A stretch of DNA of 64,000 bases from the NCBI GenBank assembly GCA_036877525.1, contig JAZGTH010000107.1:737001-801000 (forward strand), written 5' to 3'. The position numbers and the translations under genes were made by a program. This DNA comes from Chromobotia macracanthus (Eukaryota > Chordata > Actinopteri > Cypriniformes > Botiidae). The notes beneath the pieces are model-generated. The model was not told where the DNA came from, did not search any database, and worked only from the letters and a program-made list of their open reading frames with translations. Numbering within the stretch: the stretch's first letter is position 1; each line of letters begins with the position of its first letter. Below, one piece after another: positions 1 through 13,900 of the stretch.

Positions 1-1249
1 TATTTCAGCAGGTGTGGTTAATGGTCATGTCCTGTTGTCAGCTCCCAAAGGATTACAGAAAACAAGTTGCAGTTGAGGAAAAAAACACATTTTTCCAGCA
101 TCAACATGAATAGTGGTGTAAGACCAATTTTTCTTCCACAACTACATTCTTTAAAAAATGTATTGCAACATCACTGGCGCAATACAGAGGTCTTACACAT
201 GCAGGAAGTTTGTGCAAAACCTTAATCAAGAATCACTAATGACAATGAAGAGATGAAATATAAGGAATATATCAGCTAGAAGTACTGACTAACTAAACCA
301 AGACTGGTTTACCTTTAGACTGTTAACCAAAACTGCTCTGCCAATGTAATATGAGTAATATGTTACTTGAGGCTTTCATTTGGAGAGTGAAGCCTCCCAC
401 TCTCTGTGCATATGAGCAGGGCTTTTATCTCCTCTAACCTTTTTTCTCCTTTCTGCCCTTATTGTTGTGATTGACAGCTGGTAGATTAAGTGGACTGCTG
501 GAATTTGCTTAATGGAGAAAGAGGGGCAGAAAAGAAGGGGGGCAAATGGGGAGGGGTCACAAACAGGCCAGTCTTTAATCAGACCCAATGAGCCAACAGG
601 CATTAGATATCAGACAGCAAATAACAAACAGTTAAAGAAAAGCATCTAAATGTCAACAACTGTGAAGCACTAGATGGTTGACAGAAGCTTCAGATGTATA
701 AGAGGACACCAGAACACAGAGTGGGCTGGAAAGGGAGACATTAGAGAGAGCGAGAGTACAAAGCTTAGCACAGTGAGGACACAGAGAACACAGACTTGGC
801 AGTTTGAGCACAGTGTGCATACAAATGACTGCGTTCCTTCTCTGCCTAAATCAAAGTGAATTCAGAGAACTGAAGCAACATACAAACAACGTGAACAGCT
901 ACTATAAACACCAACAGAGCTCAATGGTTATGATGTCAACTCATTTGATTTATGGAAAGCTCTCTGTGGTTGGCTGTCTTTAATTTGACAACAGAGGGCC
1001 ACTAGAACTCTGGACTGCGTTATGTAACGGCTGTAACACTGAGGTGAGCACATCCCTGAAATAGCTTTTGAATTTATTTAAAAGAACACAAAGTGCAACA
1101 AGGTCATGTGCATGTTCTACAGCAAAAAACGCCCACTTATCCAATTATTCAAAGTGCAAATGGCTTTAATTAAAGCAGTTAATTAGAAATTAGCCTGGGT
1201 CAATGCATAACACTGACATTTTACCCAACAGTAGTGATGTCAATCAACC

Positions 1250-1515
1250 TCCCATCTAACAGGGAACGTCCTGTTGGCTAACATTCTCTAAGAGTTCTCT
1301 TAAAGTTAAAAACGTTCTTGCCGTAACATTAGTAGAGCATTTTTTTAATGTTTTTTAAGTTGTTATTAGATCGTTTTAAAAACATTACAGAATAAAAAAT
1401 TTGGAAAATGTTAATAGACAGTACTACAATGTTTAAACAAATGGATATTTTGAACATTCCTAGAACTTTCAAAATAACATTTTATAGTTTTTGGTACTAC
1501 AAGAAATGTTACAGA
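1250..1515 (+). mobile_element. Diverged copy of AACGTT-rich MITE (family A)
   Basis: The segment shares the internal track CAGTAACATTAGTA-like (here CCGTAACATTAGTAGAG), the run of ACATTTTT blocks and the motif GAACATTCCTAGAAC with the copies at 7015-7298 and 9038-9382. Its ends are degraded, so the terminal repeats seen in the 7015 copy cannot be traced cleanly. No coding capacity. It is most likely an old non-autonomous DNA transposon copy. Confidence 0.55.
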
Positions 1516-2269
1516 AATGTCTCACTCTCAGGCTGTGCATGACAGGTAGTTTCATGTTGAGAAAGCTTAATTTAACGTTATGTTATTTTTTATTCATTCA
1601 GTGGTGAAGTGACAGCACATACACTCCTGGCTGCTCACACCAGCCTCCAGACAGAGATAGTAGAGGAGATGCAGTTAAAAAAGAGCTGTCCCCATTCAGA
1701 CAAACCACTGACATGGTAACAGCTTGATAAGAGCAGTGATTAGGTAATAGTACTGCACAAGATCACCTACAATTGAGTTGTCTCTATACTGTAATCTGAT
1801 ACTGGACCAAAAGAATTCTGTTGATGTGTTTCTGACTGTTTTTCATCTTATTTTCTATGTAGCATGTATTGACAGCCCATATCATCTCGTTTTGTATTGC
1901 CAGCACTTGATCTGTGTTTAATATTTTAATATCACTCTATTTTTGCCTGTGTCAGCTATGCTAGTGTTGTGAGACAGCTGTGTTGACAGCAGCTGTAATA
2001 TTCTGCCACTCAGTGCTCATTGCTCAACGCCCACAGAGACCCGCAAAAAGAACCATTTTTAAACCTCAAGATGTACAACCTTGACTTCACAATCTGTTAA
2101 CGTTTCCTATCTGCCTGTCACAGTATAAATGAATAATGTATAAAATGAATGCAGTGGGAAACACAATATTATTTATATGCATATAAGATAACAAATAAAC
2201 ACAAAAGCATTTTAAGAAGCATTTGTATTTACTACAGCAAGCCAATTTTGGTAATTTTTTAAATTTTTT

Positions 2270-2576
2270 TCCAGTTTTTTATGCTGGTTGAAAGCCTGTT
2301 CACATTCTGATAGCAATCATTAAGTACAGTGGTCTAAATATATTTATGTATGTATGTTCTGTGGAAGGTACATTTGATGGAAGGTCATTTGATCTGAATG
2401 CAATGATAGGATATCCTACTTGCCTGTCAAATTATGTATTTGCATACCTCCGTGCACCAGTGTTTTGGAGAAGGTGTGCTCTGGAGAGCGCTCCAAAAGG
2501 AAGGTGAGATCTTATATTTTCAAAGCTAGTTCGCTATTGCTAGCTTCTCAAAACCTGCCTACCCTACCTCTAATTT
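2270..2576 (+). mobile_element. Copy of TTAA-ended inverted-repeat element (family B)
   Basis: The segment TATGCTGGTTGAAAGCCTGT, followed by a TAGCAATCA block and AAATATATTTATG, recurs at 34107-34355 and, reversed, at 57787-58097. The right end (GCCTACCCTACCTCTAA) matches the terminal repeat of the other copies; the left terminal repeat has decayed into T-rich sequence. Non-coding. It is inferred to be an old MITE insertion. Confidence 0.6.
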
Positions 2577-3410
2577 ATAAATTGATTTAAGCAAATTAAG
2601 ATTTATATAGGGACGCATGTGAAGAATGCTGCATAGACGCGATTTAATTAATGCAATTAAGAAATTGTATGTTATACATGCTAGCTGATAAATTATTCCA
2701 GCCCACAATTCTCCGCCTCTGGGACTTTGAGATTACTTCCCTGTGTGACTTAATCAAAGAAAAGATTCTGAGAATCCACAAACACCAACGCAAGCACTTC
2801 CTTCCTGTCTACCATGTTAACAAAACCCAAGAAGTTTCTGACTGAACAAATAAAAGCATAACATTCAAAACCTGTGTTTTAGAACAATATGTATATGCCT
2901 ATGCAAATAAAAGACAGTCAGAACAGCCTAAAATCTTTTCTACCCTCTTCTTTTTATTAGACTCACAGGTTAGAGACAGTGGTCTGTATAATTTAGTCTT
3001 ATGCTGAACTGTGTTGCTGTGTACCTGATAAAAAGAGCACAGCACAACACTCTGAGCCTAGGGCTCCAACTCACACGTCTCTCTGCATCTCGTTTCCACC
3101 TGTCTGGGATTGAAATCCCAACAGCCTGGATCTCCACCTGCTAAAGCACAAACCTGCTTCACAGATTCTTTGCTGTATTCATTATTCTTTGAGCAGATTC
3201 AAACACTGGGCCATATGTACCTGTGCTGTTGTTTGTTTTAGTTCTGTACAAGCAAGCAAATTTACAAAACACTCATAGCCAGATGATACCACAAAGAACT
3301 ATTAATACAGTAACACAAATTTGCACAGCATGTTTACCGGATCAGCTATATCACCGCTGGTGTTCATTAGAGTTGATGTTGAACTGATGTAAAACAAAAG
3401 CGCAAAGCTC

Positions 3411-3550
3411 TTCCTGTATCTCAGCTGGTAGGGTGTGGCGCTAGTAATGCAAATCCCACTGGTTTCCCCAGGAAACACAAACCTTACAAAGTATCTTGAA
3501 TGCACCAAGTTGCTCAGGATAAAAGTATCTGCTAAATGCATACTTATAAA
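3411..3550 (+). repeat. tRNA-derived SINE (diverged)
   Basis: It begins TTCCTGTATCTCAGCTGG, a tRNA-like head with an A-box-like core (ATCTCAGCTGGTAGGGTGTGG). A degenerate B-box region follows near 3450-3475, and the tail contains GATAAAAGTATCTGCTAAAT, the tail module shared by many fish tRNA SINEs. Three other copies are in this window (22963, 29113, 53211). The head is too mutated for a functional tRNA. Confidence 0.7.
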
Positions 3551-3633
3551 TACAGAGCTGATGATTGTTGCACAGAGATAAAGTGTGTCTAGAGCAGGGC
3601 TCTGTTCACCAGCAGACCCTGAAACCTGCAGTG

Positions 3634-3635
<2 letters not shown>

Positions 3636-3679
<44 letters not shown>
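3636..3679 (+). repeat. (CT)n microsatellite
   Basis: About 22 uninterrupted CT units. On the rab11fip4 sense (minus) strand this reads as a GA repeat within intron 3. It is likely length-polymorphic. Confidence 0.95.
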
Positions 3680-3682
<3 letters not shown>

Positions 3683-6356
3683 GAAGGACGTTCATTCGAG
3701 ACTTTCTCAATAACCAGCCATAAAGTCTGTTTTTAGCCAATCAGTGTAGCCGATCAGCAGACAGGTCTTCACAGATACAGTAAACAAGAAACAAACAAAC
3801 AGTATGTTAATAAAAATGAAAAGCTATTAAAGATTTGAAGAAGAATTGAACTGAAGAAAGTATTGTCATAATATTTAAAGAAAAACATAAAACAGGCAAA
3901 AACCTATCCTGTCCCTTACAGTCTCTCACTCTCTTAGTGTTGAGTGCTGTGATTATCCATCAGTGTAATCAATGTGACAGACTCATTAGTCCTCTGAATC
4001 AACTATCATTCAGCAGCAGTCACTCAGAAGAAACATCTCAGAGCTCAGGCTCCAATCAGGGCTGACCTGGACACAATACACATCAACTATGGTCATCTAA
4101 CTAAAGAGAAATGAATGTTAGTATGAATGTTAGCCATTTCAGTATGGATTGTGTGGAAATTATTTATATCAGTTGGTAAACATATAACAACTGTTCCTCA
4201 TTTTCACCACAGCCAACACTTTTACCAGTAATAAAGTTATTATTTGGTTACCAAAGAGACAAGTTGACATGATTTATGAGAATATGAGACAGGGTGTATG
4301 AAGAAAATGAAGATAAATATCACTGCTACAGAACAATCACATCAGTGTGATCAGACAGCCCTTCACTGAATGTGATAACCTGATAGATGAGTAATAAAAT
4401 CAAACTGACACACATTATAAAAAAATGACAGCAATTAAAAACACCCAATGTGCACACACTGAGCCAATAAAAAGATCATATTGGCTTTAAGCACAAAATC
4501 CAGTTGAAGTTTTATCTCATTTTCATCACCCACAAAAATCTGATGATACTCAATAGAAAATTAACTTATTATCTTAACACTAGTGTGTTTTGGATGAAGA
4601 GATGGAGGGAGAGAAAGAGAGATGGAGAGAAAGAGAGAGAGAAAGCTGCAGCATGGATACAGAAGATCAGTGCAAAGCTTGTGTTGTCTCTGCTCATTTG
4701 AAGTGCTAATAGAACTATTTACTGCAGTGCACATAGAGTAAAGAGTGATGCAGTAGATTGTGCAGCATAATTTACACCTCCGTACATGACACTCACCTCA
4801 CATGTTTCACACCTTTGATTAACAGTGTTTAAATCCTGCCGTACTGTGGGGGTTCATGGAGATATTCTTGATACCTGCATCACACTTTTTCTATATAAAC
4901 TGATTTATGAATAGTAAACATTTTTCTGTTTTTGATCACTATAATGAAATTGTAGACAATTTGATTGCTGCAAAACTCAACAGAGCAAACAAACATGTAT
5001 AAACTATCTCACAGCCCATTGTTCTTGTAGCATACAGTTCAAGAATCCATAAGATTCTGGGAGTCATCATAAAAAGCAGGTCTTGGATTTATTTTTCTCT
5101 CCTTGGATTTATGTTGCTCATAAAAGTTTCGTCTGAGCAGCACTATCTAATAAGTGTGTCCTAAAATAAATGATAATGCAGTTATAAAGCTAATGATCAT
5201 ATTCCCAGTGTAAAGCAATACAGCTATAGACACACACACAAGCACACAGATTGAAATTGTTGTCTGTTTGTTACTGCTACTGTGTTTAATATCCACGAGG
5301 TCGCTTTGATACCGCAAAACATTTTCTCTCTATAATTAATAAACACTTAAAAGTGTTAATGTAATAAAATAATGAGCTATTACAGGTTACAGCTGGTGAT
5401 GAATAATCTTAATGGTTTTAAACCAGCATGCTGTATGTCTAGCAGTTATTGTTTCTAACATCTTTTTAAACACTGCCACCTGGTGGAATACAGTTACAAT
5501 TGCTCCATATTAACTGATGTTACTAAGCACAATCATAGCAATAAAGTATTTAGACTGACTGAAAGAAGGAAATCCTATATTTAATTAGTAGCAAAAGTAA
5601 AAGCAGTGAAACACTGGGATTAAACAGAAGGTGTTTTAAATTCATATAGAAGTAAACATTTATCTGTACCCATATATACATATATATGATTAACATGTGA
5701 TGTGTCTCTGAAGATGTTGGGAGTCTCTCTGGTCGTTTAACTGACAGATTAATGAGTCTTATTCAGTATGTTGACACCAGTCATTAAAACATGTTGTGTC
5801 AGGTTATGTTTTACAGAGTCTGTGAAACAGTGGCAATATGGATTGTTGTGTAGTGTGTGAGAGAGAGCTGGTGTGTGGGGGTCTTTGGCTCAAATCACTG
5901 TAATACATCAAGTTCACACAAGCTGAGCACTGAATATGCTACAGAGCCTGAGGAAAGGGTAAGGTTGTTCAACGTAATGTTGGCTGAACAATACATGCCT
6001 CTCCCTGTTAAATGTTGCATTCAGACACTTGTCGACAGAAGGTGCTTATAGTTTCTGATATGCTGTTGGGTTAATTGCCTCTATATAAAACATTACAATG
6101 GGCACAATAAGGCAGGTGTGTACATTGCAAAGGAAATTATCAAGTCCACAAAGCCAAAAGCCTCTATGCATCAATGTTTTGAGCAAGTCATGGTAATATT
6201 ACATAACAGAGATTCACACAAACATACTTTACTCTCTTTACCACCTAATACATGCCATTCCCACAGGAAAAAACTTCTCTATGCCAATAAATACACTTAT
6301 GAAACACACAAATCATTGGACTGAGTTCAGAAGATGTCATTTAGAGCAGTGGTTCT

Positions 6357-6560
6357 CAACCTTTTTGACCTCAAGGCTCTCCCATTGTCCACAACAATAC
6401 TCAGATTTTTAGACAATAAAATATTCTTGAGTTTGGCATAATTTGAAAGATGTTATTTGTTATAAAAAAACAAACACTATAAAATATCACATTTTGTTGT
6501 TTAGCTTATTTTAACGCTTGTTTTGTTTTATTTTAAATCATTTTAAGTCCCCCTTGGAAT
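6357..6560 (+). mobile_element. hAT-like (Charlie-type) transposon remnant
   Basis: It starts with CAGTGGTTCTCAACCTTTTT, the well-known terminal repeat style of Charlie-type hAT elements. The other end contains GAGGCCCCCTAGTGG but lacks a clean matching terminal repeat. There is no transposase frame. It is an old non-autonomous fragment within rab11fip4 intron 3. Confidence 0.55.
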
Positions 6561-6837
6561 TTTGTTGAGGCCCCCTAGTGGATTCAGAGTATGTGGCAGT
6601 TTTAGATCACGCAGTCAACTACTAGACAAATGCTTTCAGTAGCTGTGAGACCGTCTCCCGCATTGAACCCTGCTGGTACAGCCCCTAATTAAAGGGATGA
6701 AATTAGATGCACATGCACAATAACAAACAAACAGAATTTCCACTGGCTGCTCCCAGTGTTTTGATTTTGGGGTCACTGGTCTAAATGGACATGTGGGAAA
6801 GATCCTCAAACAGCCTAACACATAAAACTCCACCCAC

Positions 6838-9800
6838 CTGATAGTAGTAGCCATTGTCTGTTTGGTACGGCTGTTGGCCAGTGTTGGGTGTTCCAAGTGC
6901 AGTTTTCAAAATTTCCTCGCAGCCTGAATCAAGACAGAAGTATTAAGAAAGAAATATTAATCCTGAACAAAGTACAAATCCAAAATAAAACTAAAGTTAG
7001 CTTACCCAGCTAACAATTTTAGGTTGTAAGAATGTTTTTCTAACATTTTCATTAAGTAACAAAAACATTACTTAAAAAAGATTTGAATGTTCTAGGAATG
7101 TTTTTTAGACATTGTGTTAACGTTACTGCTTGGTCATTAGAACATTGATCAAATGTTTTTTTAATTCTGTAACATTTTAAAACATTCCACTTACACATAC
7201 AACTTTAGAAAAACATTTTTGATATGTGATATATAACGTTAAAAAGTTCTACTAACATTACTGCAAGAATTTTTTAATAATGTTCCCTGTTAGCTGGGTA
7301 GTAAGAATTCTTCTTTATTCAAAAAGAGTTTTTGTTTTTCTTTTTCAGATTAATTCAAGAAATGGCTTTCACATTCAGGCACTGCAGCCATTGTAAGAAG
7401 TAAATCTGTTACTTTAAATGTTCCGTCTCCTCTTTTGCACCATCTCCCCATTCATGGATTAAATTCAACCTGATGGGGTTTAATATTTAACTCCATCTTC
7501 TTTAAATGTAAGCTCCATTTGCTCCATTTAAGAGAGACAGAAATACACCTTTCCTTTCCAAAGGTGGAAGATCTACATTTGTAAAGCATTGAAAGTTTAA
7601 CTTTGGATATTATGTTGGAAAGGAACATTGTGCTCTTAGATGGATGACTCTTACACAGAGATGCCCTTCACTTACACAAACCCATCTGCAGAAATATAAC
7701 AGGCTAAGTAACATGAAATGAATAAATAACACATTGAGTGAGGCAGTGAAGGTGAGCCCAGGTCTGGGCTGCATTTATGCATGCTTTTTATACACAAAGC
7801 ATGAAGTGTAGTAAAAACCTTCAGTGCTCTGTGTGACAGATCAAGTGGGCCACAGATTGGACTGGCTCTCAGAATGTCCTGAATCTGAACGTCCTGTGGG
7901 CAATACATAAATATATATAGCTATGCACAAAGGACTGAATTGTAAGGGCTTATACCAAAAACAGACCAATGAGAAAACAGTGGTACAATTCTGCGTGTCT
8001 GAAGTCCATCAGACAGAAAAGTGCAGTGTTCTTTGGGGTCTTAACTGGATAAACAGTGTTTAGCAAGTGCTTAGAATTTTTGCTTAACCCTGGCTAAACA
8101 AAATTTAGGGTTATCGTGTTATGTTTTTCACACTGTTTATACTTTACCCCGGGACAGTAATTTATCCTGGGCAGATTTGGGTTTTACAACCTATTGTTAA
8201 AGGTTTCACAAAGCTCTTTTCAAAACTACAGTTTTTAAATATTGCTTTGCTCAGGGTTGAAACTGGCCTTTATCCTGCCTTTAAAAAAAGTTAACCTATG
8301 GTTGTAGTGTGTTGTGTGACAAGCCCTATAGTCTTCAGCTTTATAGACAGACTGTTTGTTTTCTTGGTTTACGTACTGGGAAACAGGGATTGGGTGATTC
8401 ATTAGGGAATGAGATGGGAAGACATGGGAAGACTACTGGGTCTCATTAAACACAGGGCACTGGGGGACAGACGCTGCACTCAAGTCTCTGGGCCTGCAGC
8501 CCATTTGGCCTGCCTGCTTTGCCCCAGCATCCTGTCTGTCCCCTTTATCCTCTTCCATATGTGGTGCCTGAGTCCCCATGCCGATACTGCTGGCAGGTTT
8601 CTAGTTTATAGGTCTGCCAAGAAACATGACAAATGTACCCCTGCTTATTGTCCTCTTAATGAGAGAAAAACATTATTTCCAGGGAGGAGCTAGTGTGCTC
8701 AGCTAGATAACAAATAAGTGCCCTGAAACAGTAGTAATCTAGATCGCTAAAGTTGTTGACCTGTGATTACACAGTAACTATGTCTGTACAAAAACAATGT
8801 CCCTTAGCAATGTTTGACACTAATGAGGATTAGCATCCCCCAACTTTTAACACAAGAAAGTAAATTACTATGCTGGCATTATTTGAGACAATTAACAGGC
8901 AAATTACAAATCTGATAAGTAATAAATTAAGGGATGATTGTAATTTTGCCCCCTCAGACCAAGTCTATGCACTTATCACTTACATTTACATACACAATCC
9001 CTACAATTTCATTTACACTTTTAAACGATCTAGGGTCATCTCAGCAGAGTACGTTCTCAGAATTTTGGCTAATTCTCTCTAAAGGTTCTCTCAAAGTTAT
9101 AAAAAATGTTCTTGCAGTAACATTAGTAAAACATTTTTGTACATTACATATGTCAAAAATGTTATTCTTACCAACAATGGTAAGTTGTTAATGGAACGTA
9201 TTTAAAAGAATTAAAAAAAATGTTTGAATACTGTCCTTATAACCAAACAACAGCATTAATACATTGTCTAAAAAACTGGATGTTTTGAATGTTCCTAGAG
9301 CATTGAAAATAACATTTTTAACATTTTTGTTTCTTGCCATGGTAAGGAAACGTTCTTACATCCTAAATTGTTAGCTGAGATGAGGTCAGCAGAACATGTT
9401 GTCTAGCACATAGCCTTTTGGTGATTGTTTCTTTTTTGGTATACTTTGTTTTTAACAGCTGTGTGTGACAGAACAAAGGACATTCTGTAAGTGACATCAG
9501 AATGTGGATATTTATGGCTGAGGGCAAGTTGCATTTGAGGGATTTCTTTCACTATAAATCAAAAAGTAACAAATCTTGTGGTAACATTATAATATAAATA
9601 AAGGCATATTCATGTATGGTCTAGTTTTTAGAAGCTCTTTGATCTAATGACAGCAGATTTATTGATAGTAAGAATGGGCATGAAATACTGCTATGATGGA
9701 AACCGCCCAGTCTTACCTTTGATTGCAAAGACTCCATGGCAGAAATCTTTGAAGTTAATTCTGCCGTGAGCGTTGGGATCCAGGTACCTGGCAAACTTCT

Positions 9801-10963
9801 TCACCTGAAAAAGAGAATTATTGTGAGAACAGTAATCACAAAGAAGGGTGATCACATGTTCAGTGCGTTACTGACTGTAAATATATGAGAGGCTGTGTGG
9901 AGTATCACACCTCCCACAGATGAAACGGAAGAACGGGGGTGTCAGGGTGCAGGAGATTCTCTCCCTCAGTCAGCAGGTCTTTGTGATGGACAGCTGTCTG
10001 TTAGTGACACAGACTGATCTGACACACTGCTGACACATAACAACACTCGCTTCTTCAACTCATGGACATTTTACATTCAAGCACCCTGTTCCAGCTGAAC
10101 TGTACTGTGGGCATTTCTGAAAGCAGTGAGCAAACCACAGAGGTTCCTCCTTTATGGAAGAGACTTAATAACGGAGTTCTTGGTTATGTTTAATATAGTT
10201 ATCAATTTTGTCTCTTACAAATACAAAGAAACACAAAGTAGCCATACTGAGACAAATGTTTGTATAATTTTGTTTAAATTAAAAAGAAACAGACATTTTC
10301 AAGATCTCCTCTGAAACTTTAGTATCTATAAATCAGGAGTAAAATCTGAAAAAGTCTCCATTTTGATCTAGAGTAAATCCCAATACAATCTAAGAGAAGC
10401 AGCTGAGATATTAAAGAGATGTTTTAGAAGCATTGCCCTTTGATCAAGCAATAAGGTCCAAGTTTCATCATAACCATGATTCCCAAATCAAACCCTCACA
10501 CAACATCACTCCTTTCTAAATATACTCGCCTCTAACAGAATAAGAAGTGCTTTTGAGAACCGCTCTGTCTTGCAGCCCTCTTCTTAAAAATCTGCTAAAA
10601 TGATTCACCACCTCACATCCATAAAAATAGAGGTGTTTATTGCAAAGGAGAGAACCGACAGACAGCTAAGATACTTTGAGCAGGAGGGGTGAATCACATA
10701 TACTGCTGTACTGCAAAAGCAGGCTGTGACCAAACCTGGTTCGTGAGATTTTGTCTGTCTATATATGACGGTGCATGAACCAAAGGTATGGAAGGACATG
10801 CATGGACTATATGAATCACTTTGCCCTAATTTTCTCTATCCCAGCACATGTTGATTTGATAGAACATCAGAAGGACATACAGGCACAGGGACAAAGATAG
10901 ACTGTGCATGGCTTAGTCTCAAAGTGGTTAGATCAAGACAGAGATGCAGAGGAAGGACTGGCC

Positions 10964-10994
<31 letters not shown>

Positions 10995-13900
10995 GAGAGA
11001 GATGAAGATGGAAGACAGTGGCACAGCTCCATGACTGCAATGCTACAGATTGTAGTGAATCACTCTGTAAAACAAACATGGCTACTAGCCATCATACAAG
11101 ATAAATGACCGTTACCATACCAAATTACCATCCTTCATTTAGCAGCATGAAATCCCAACAGAAGTGCATCAAATCATCCTGGTCTTAAAGAAAGTTTACG
11201 CAAAAAAAACATCTCTCATTATTTACTTACCCCCATGTCAGTGGGAATGAAAGTGGATGGGCACCAAAGACAGCCTTGGTCAACATTCACATGCATTTTA
11301 TAAAAAAAGAGCTGCAACAATGTTCTTCAAAAGATATCCTTTCACAGAAAAAGGTCATGTGTGTTTGTAATGATTTAAGCATACGTGATGACAAAAATAT
11401 AATTTTTGAAATCACATGTATACCTTTAGAAATCAGAATACATCTTGAAACACTGTGTTCTATCAAAGCCTCAGTGAAGCAGAGCTGTTGTTAATGAGCG
11501 TTGTATCAAAGGCTCAACGCTAGCAACTGCTCTTCAAGGCCACCACAGTGCAGCCTGTGGGAGGGGAAGGGAGTAGAGCCTGAGGGCTGACACGCGTTCA
11601 CCACACGTTCTGTGCTCAAACCATCCTCGTGCTCTGAATGTGTACCAATCACAGCAACCATGCTCAGCGTCACGGGGAGACATGGAAAAGAAACAGAAGG
11701 AGAAACAAGGAAAGAACATTAAAACAAATGGAGGATGAACAGAACATTAAGAGACAAAATGAAGGGAAAAGTGAACAATGAAGAAAAAATTAGATAATGT
11801 GAGATACACAAAGAAGATTGGAAGGTGTCTGAAACACTGAAACACTCATACTGTTACATCATTTCCTGCACAAAGCACTGAGCTACATCACTGGCACTGG
11901 TACAAGCTGTTTTTGTTTGGACTGATGGAAAGCACAATTTTTTTCCTTAGCTTAATTAAAAGACAGTTTCTTTTTTCACTATTCAGTTTTTTAGACAGAT
12001 TGTGTATTAGACAGATTTCTTAAAGAGAGTAGCAACGACAATTAAATGACATAAAAAGTAATGACATAATATAATGTAAATAAATGTATAAAAATAAGAT
12101 ACAAAACAACATTTACAAAAAAAACAAAATACATCTAAAAATAACATCTAAAATAATGCATAATGTCTTTCACATTATGATATAACTCAAATATACAAAC
12201 CAACAAAGATTGATTGAAGATTACTAATATGAAGATTATAACCTTGTGAAACTCAGCATTGAGATTGTGTGCAGTGCTTCATCAGCAGTTACAGTATGTA
12301 TTGAGTTTGATTCTGTACTGTAGGACTGAAGGTCTGGAGAGAAACACTGATGGGTCCTTCACCTCTGAGCCCAGCATCAGTCAGAGAACATCAACCCATT
12401 TGTCATCACTGCTGACTCCTGCATACTGCTCACCATGCTCAGCAAGCAAAACAGTCACAGGTCCTAATACTATAAAAATGTGGAGTTTATTTAAAAAATA
12501 ACATTTGATTTTCTGTGGTGTCAGATTAATCAGTAATGACAATCCATCCAAATCTAAAATAAATCTGAAATTATACTCAGCAAGGAACTTAAACCTAAAT
12601 TTATTCCAAAACAACATAAGTAGTGAATATAAATCTATGTAAAATACAATTAACACAATGATTAATATAAACATGCAGTCCATGACACTGTGGCAGTCCA
12701 ATAAGCAGCCCTGTCTTAAAATCCTCACAAATTTACTGCTCCTGGAAAAGATTCAGGTATAAGTGAAGCAGCTTTTCTCATTGAGTCTTCATTACTGTCG
12801 TCCACCTTGACCACTGAGACTCATTTTAAATGTCAAACAGCCTTAAGGCACCACAATCCATTATGGATTAAACTGAATGTGTAAAGAAGTTCAATTAAAC
12901 ATCTTAATCAGATGAATATAAATGTGTTAACCATGAATGGCTGCATGAACAGAGCAGCACACAACACCAAAATTCACTCTTTTTCCTGTTATGTACATCC
13001 ACAGCAAATACTTCTGCTTCAACTAAACGGCACTGAAAATCAATACAATATCAAGCTTTAAAAATCTCCTTACTGACCTAACTAGAGACATGCCAATCAG
13101 AGAGCTGAGATGCACTGCTGTTCTGTTAGTCTGTCAGTAATTAAACAAAACTGGAAAAAACATGCAAGTCCAGAGGTTTTTACTATTGATCAAAGCTAGG
13201 CGTTACTTATACAAACTATTCGAAGATTACAGCTGCTGCTTTTCTAATTTTAACTGGACAGCAATTATTAGGCAGCAATTCATTATAATTTAATACTTAA
13301 TAATCAGCATATAAGCAAAAGCTAAAAAATCTTTATGGCCAAATCAAATTTGCAATGTTACCCCGTTGTTAAATCGGGATGTTAAATCCCTGATAAACCC
13401 AAGAAACATTTATTTTGTTGTTGGTATAACCTACAGATAACCTAACAGCCTACGTCATGTTTTAAACACAGCCTTAGATTCACTGAAAGGGAAGGCCTTC
13501 TTAACATCCTCGTATCATTTGGCAGGGATTGCCATGGTGACCGTACATGAGCATTTTTACAGCTGTTATTTGTGCTGATTGTCATACCTTCATACAAACA
13601 GGAGACACAGCTTCAGTCTATTCTTGCTAAAAACCATGAGTGACTAAAAAGACCTGCTGACAAACACAGCGTGGCCCAATTGTGCAAAATACCGGGCATC
13701 TCTGTAGATCATAGAAGGTTAATGAGGATTAGTCAAAGCAGCTGTGATTCCTCTGTCATTATGTTGTTTGTTTTGGTCACGCTCTAAATACAGGCAGTTC
13801 TCTAGAGCAGATAAACTGAACTGATGGATCAACACTGAGCATCAAAACAAGATAAGAAAAGCAAAGCTGTGACATGTTTTTAGATAAACATCAAATAAAT

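Larger units (their letters stand above)
1..6837 (-). other. rab11fip4: rab11fip4 intron 3 (partial), no coding exon seen
   Basis: This stretch lies downstream of the third coding exon of rab11fip4, so it should be intron 3, whose far end is outside the window. I looked on both strands for exon-like segments encoding the rest of the Rab11-FIP4 protein (serine/acidic middle, long coiled coil, C-terminal Rab-binding domain) and saw none. It is AT-rich and holds several repeats listed separately: an AACGTT-rich inverted-repeat element copy, a TTAA-ended element copy, a SINE, a long CT repeat and a hAT-like remnant. All open frames here are under 95 codons and match nothing I recognise. Confidence 0.7.

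Noticed and set aside
3636..3679. CT repeat as a functional GAGA-type element
   Set aside because: An intronic microsatellite with no neighbouring promoter features; simple slippage explains it.
12381..12728. 115-codon hydrophobic open frame in rab11fip4 intron 1
   Set aside because: The hydrophobicity comes from AT-rich sequence; no signal peptide plus domain structure, no exon signals.
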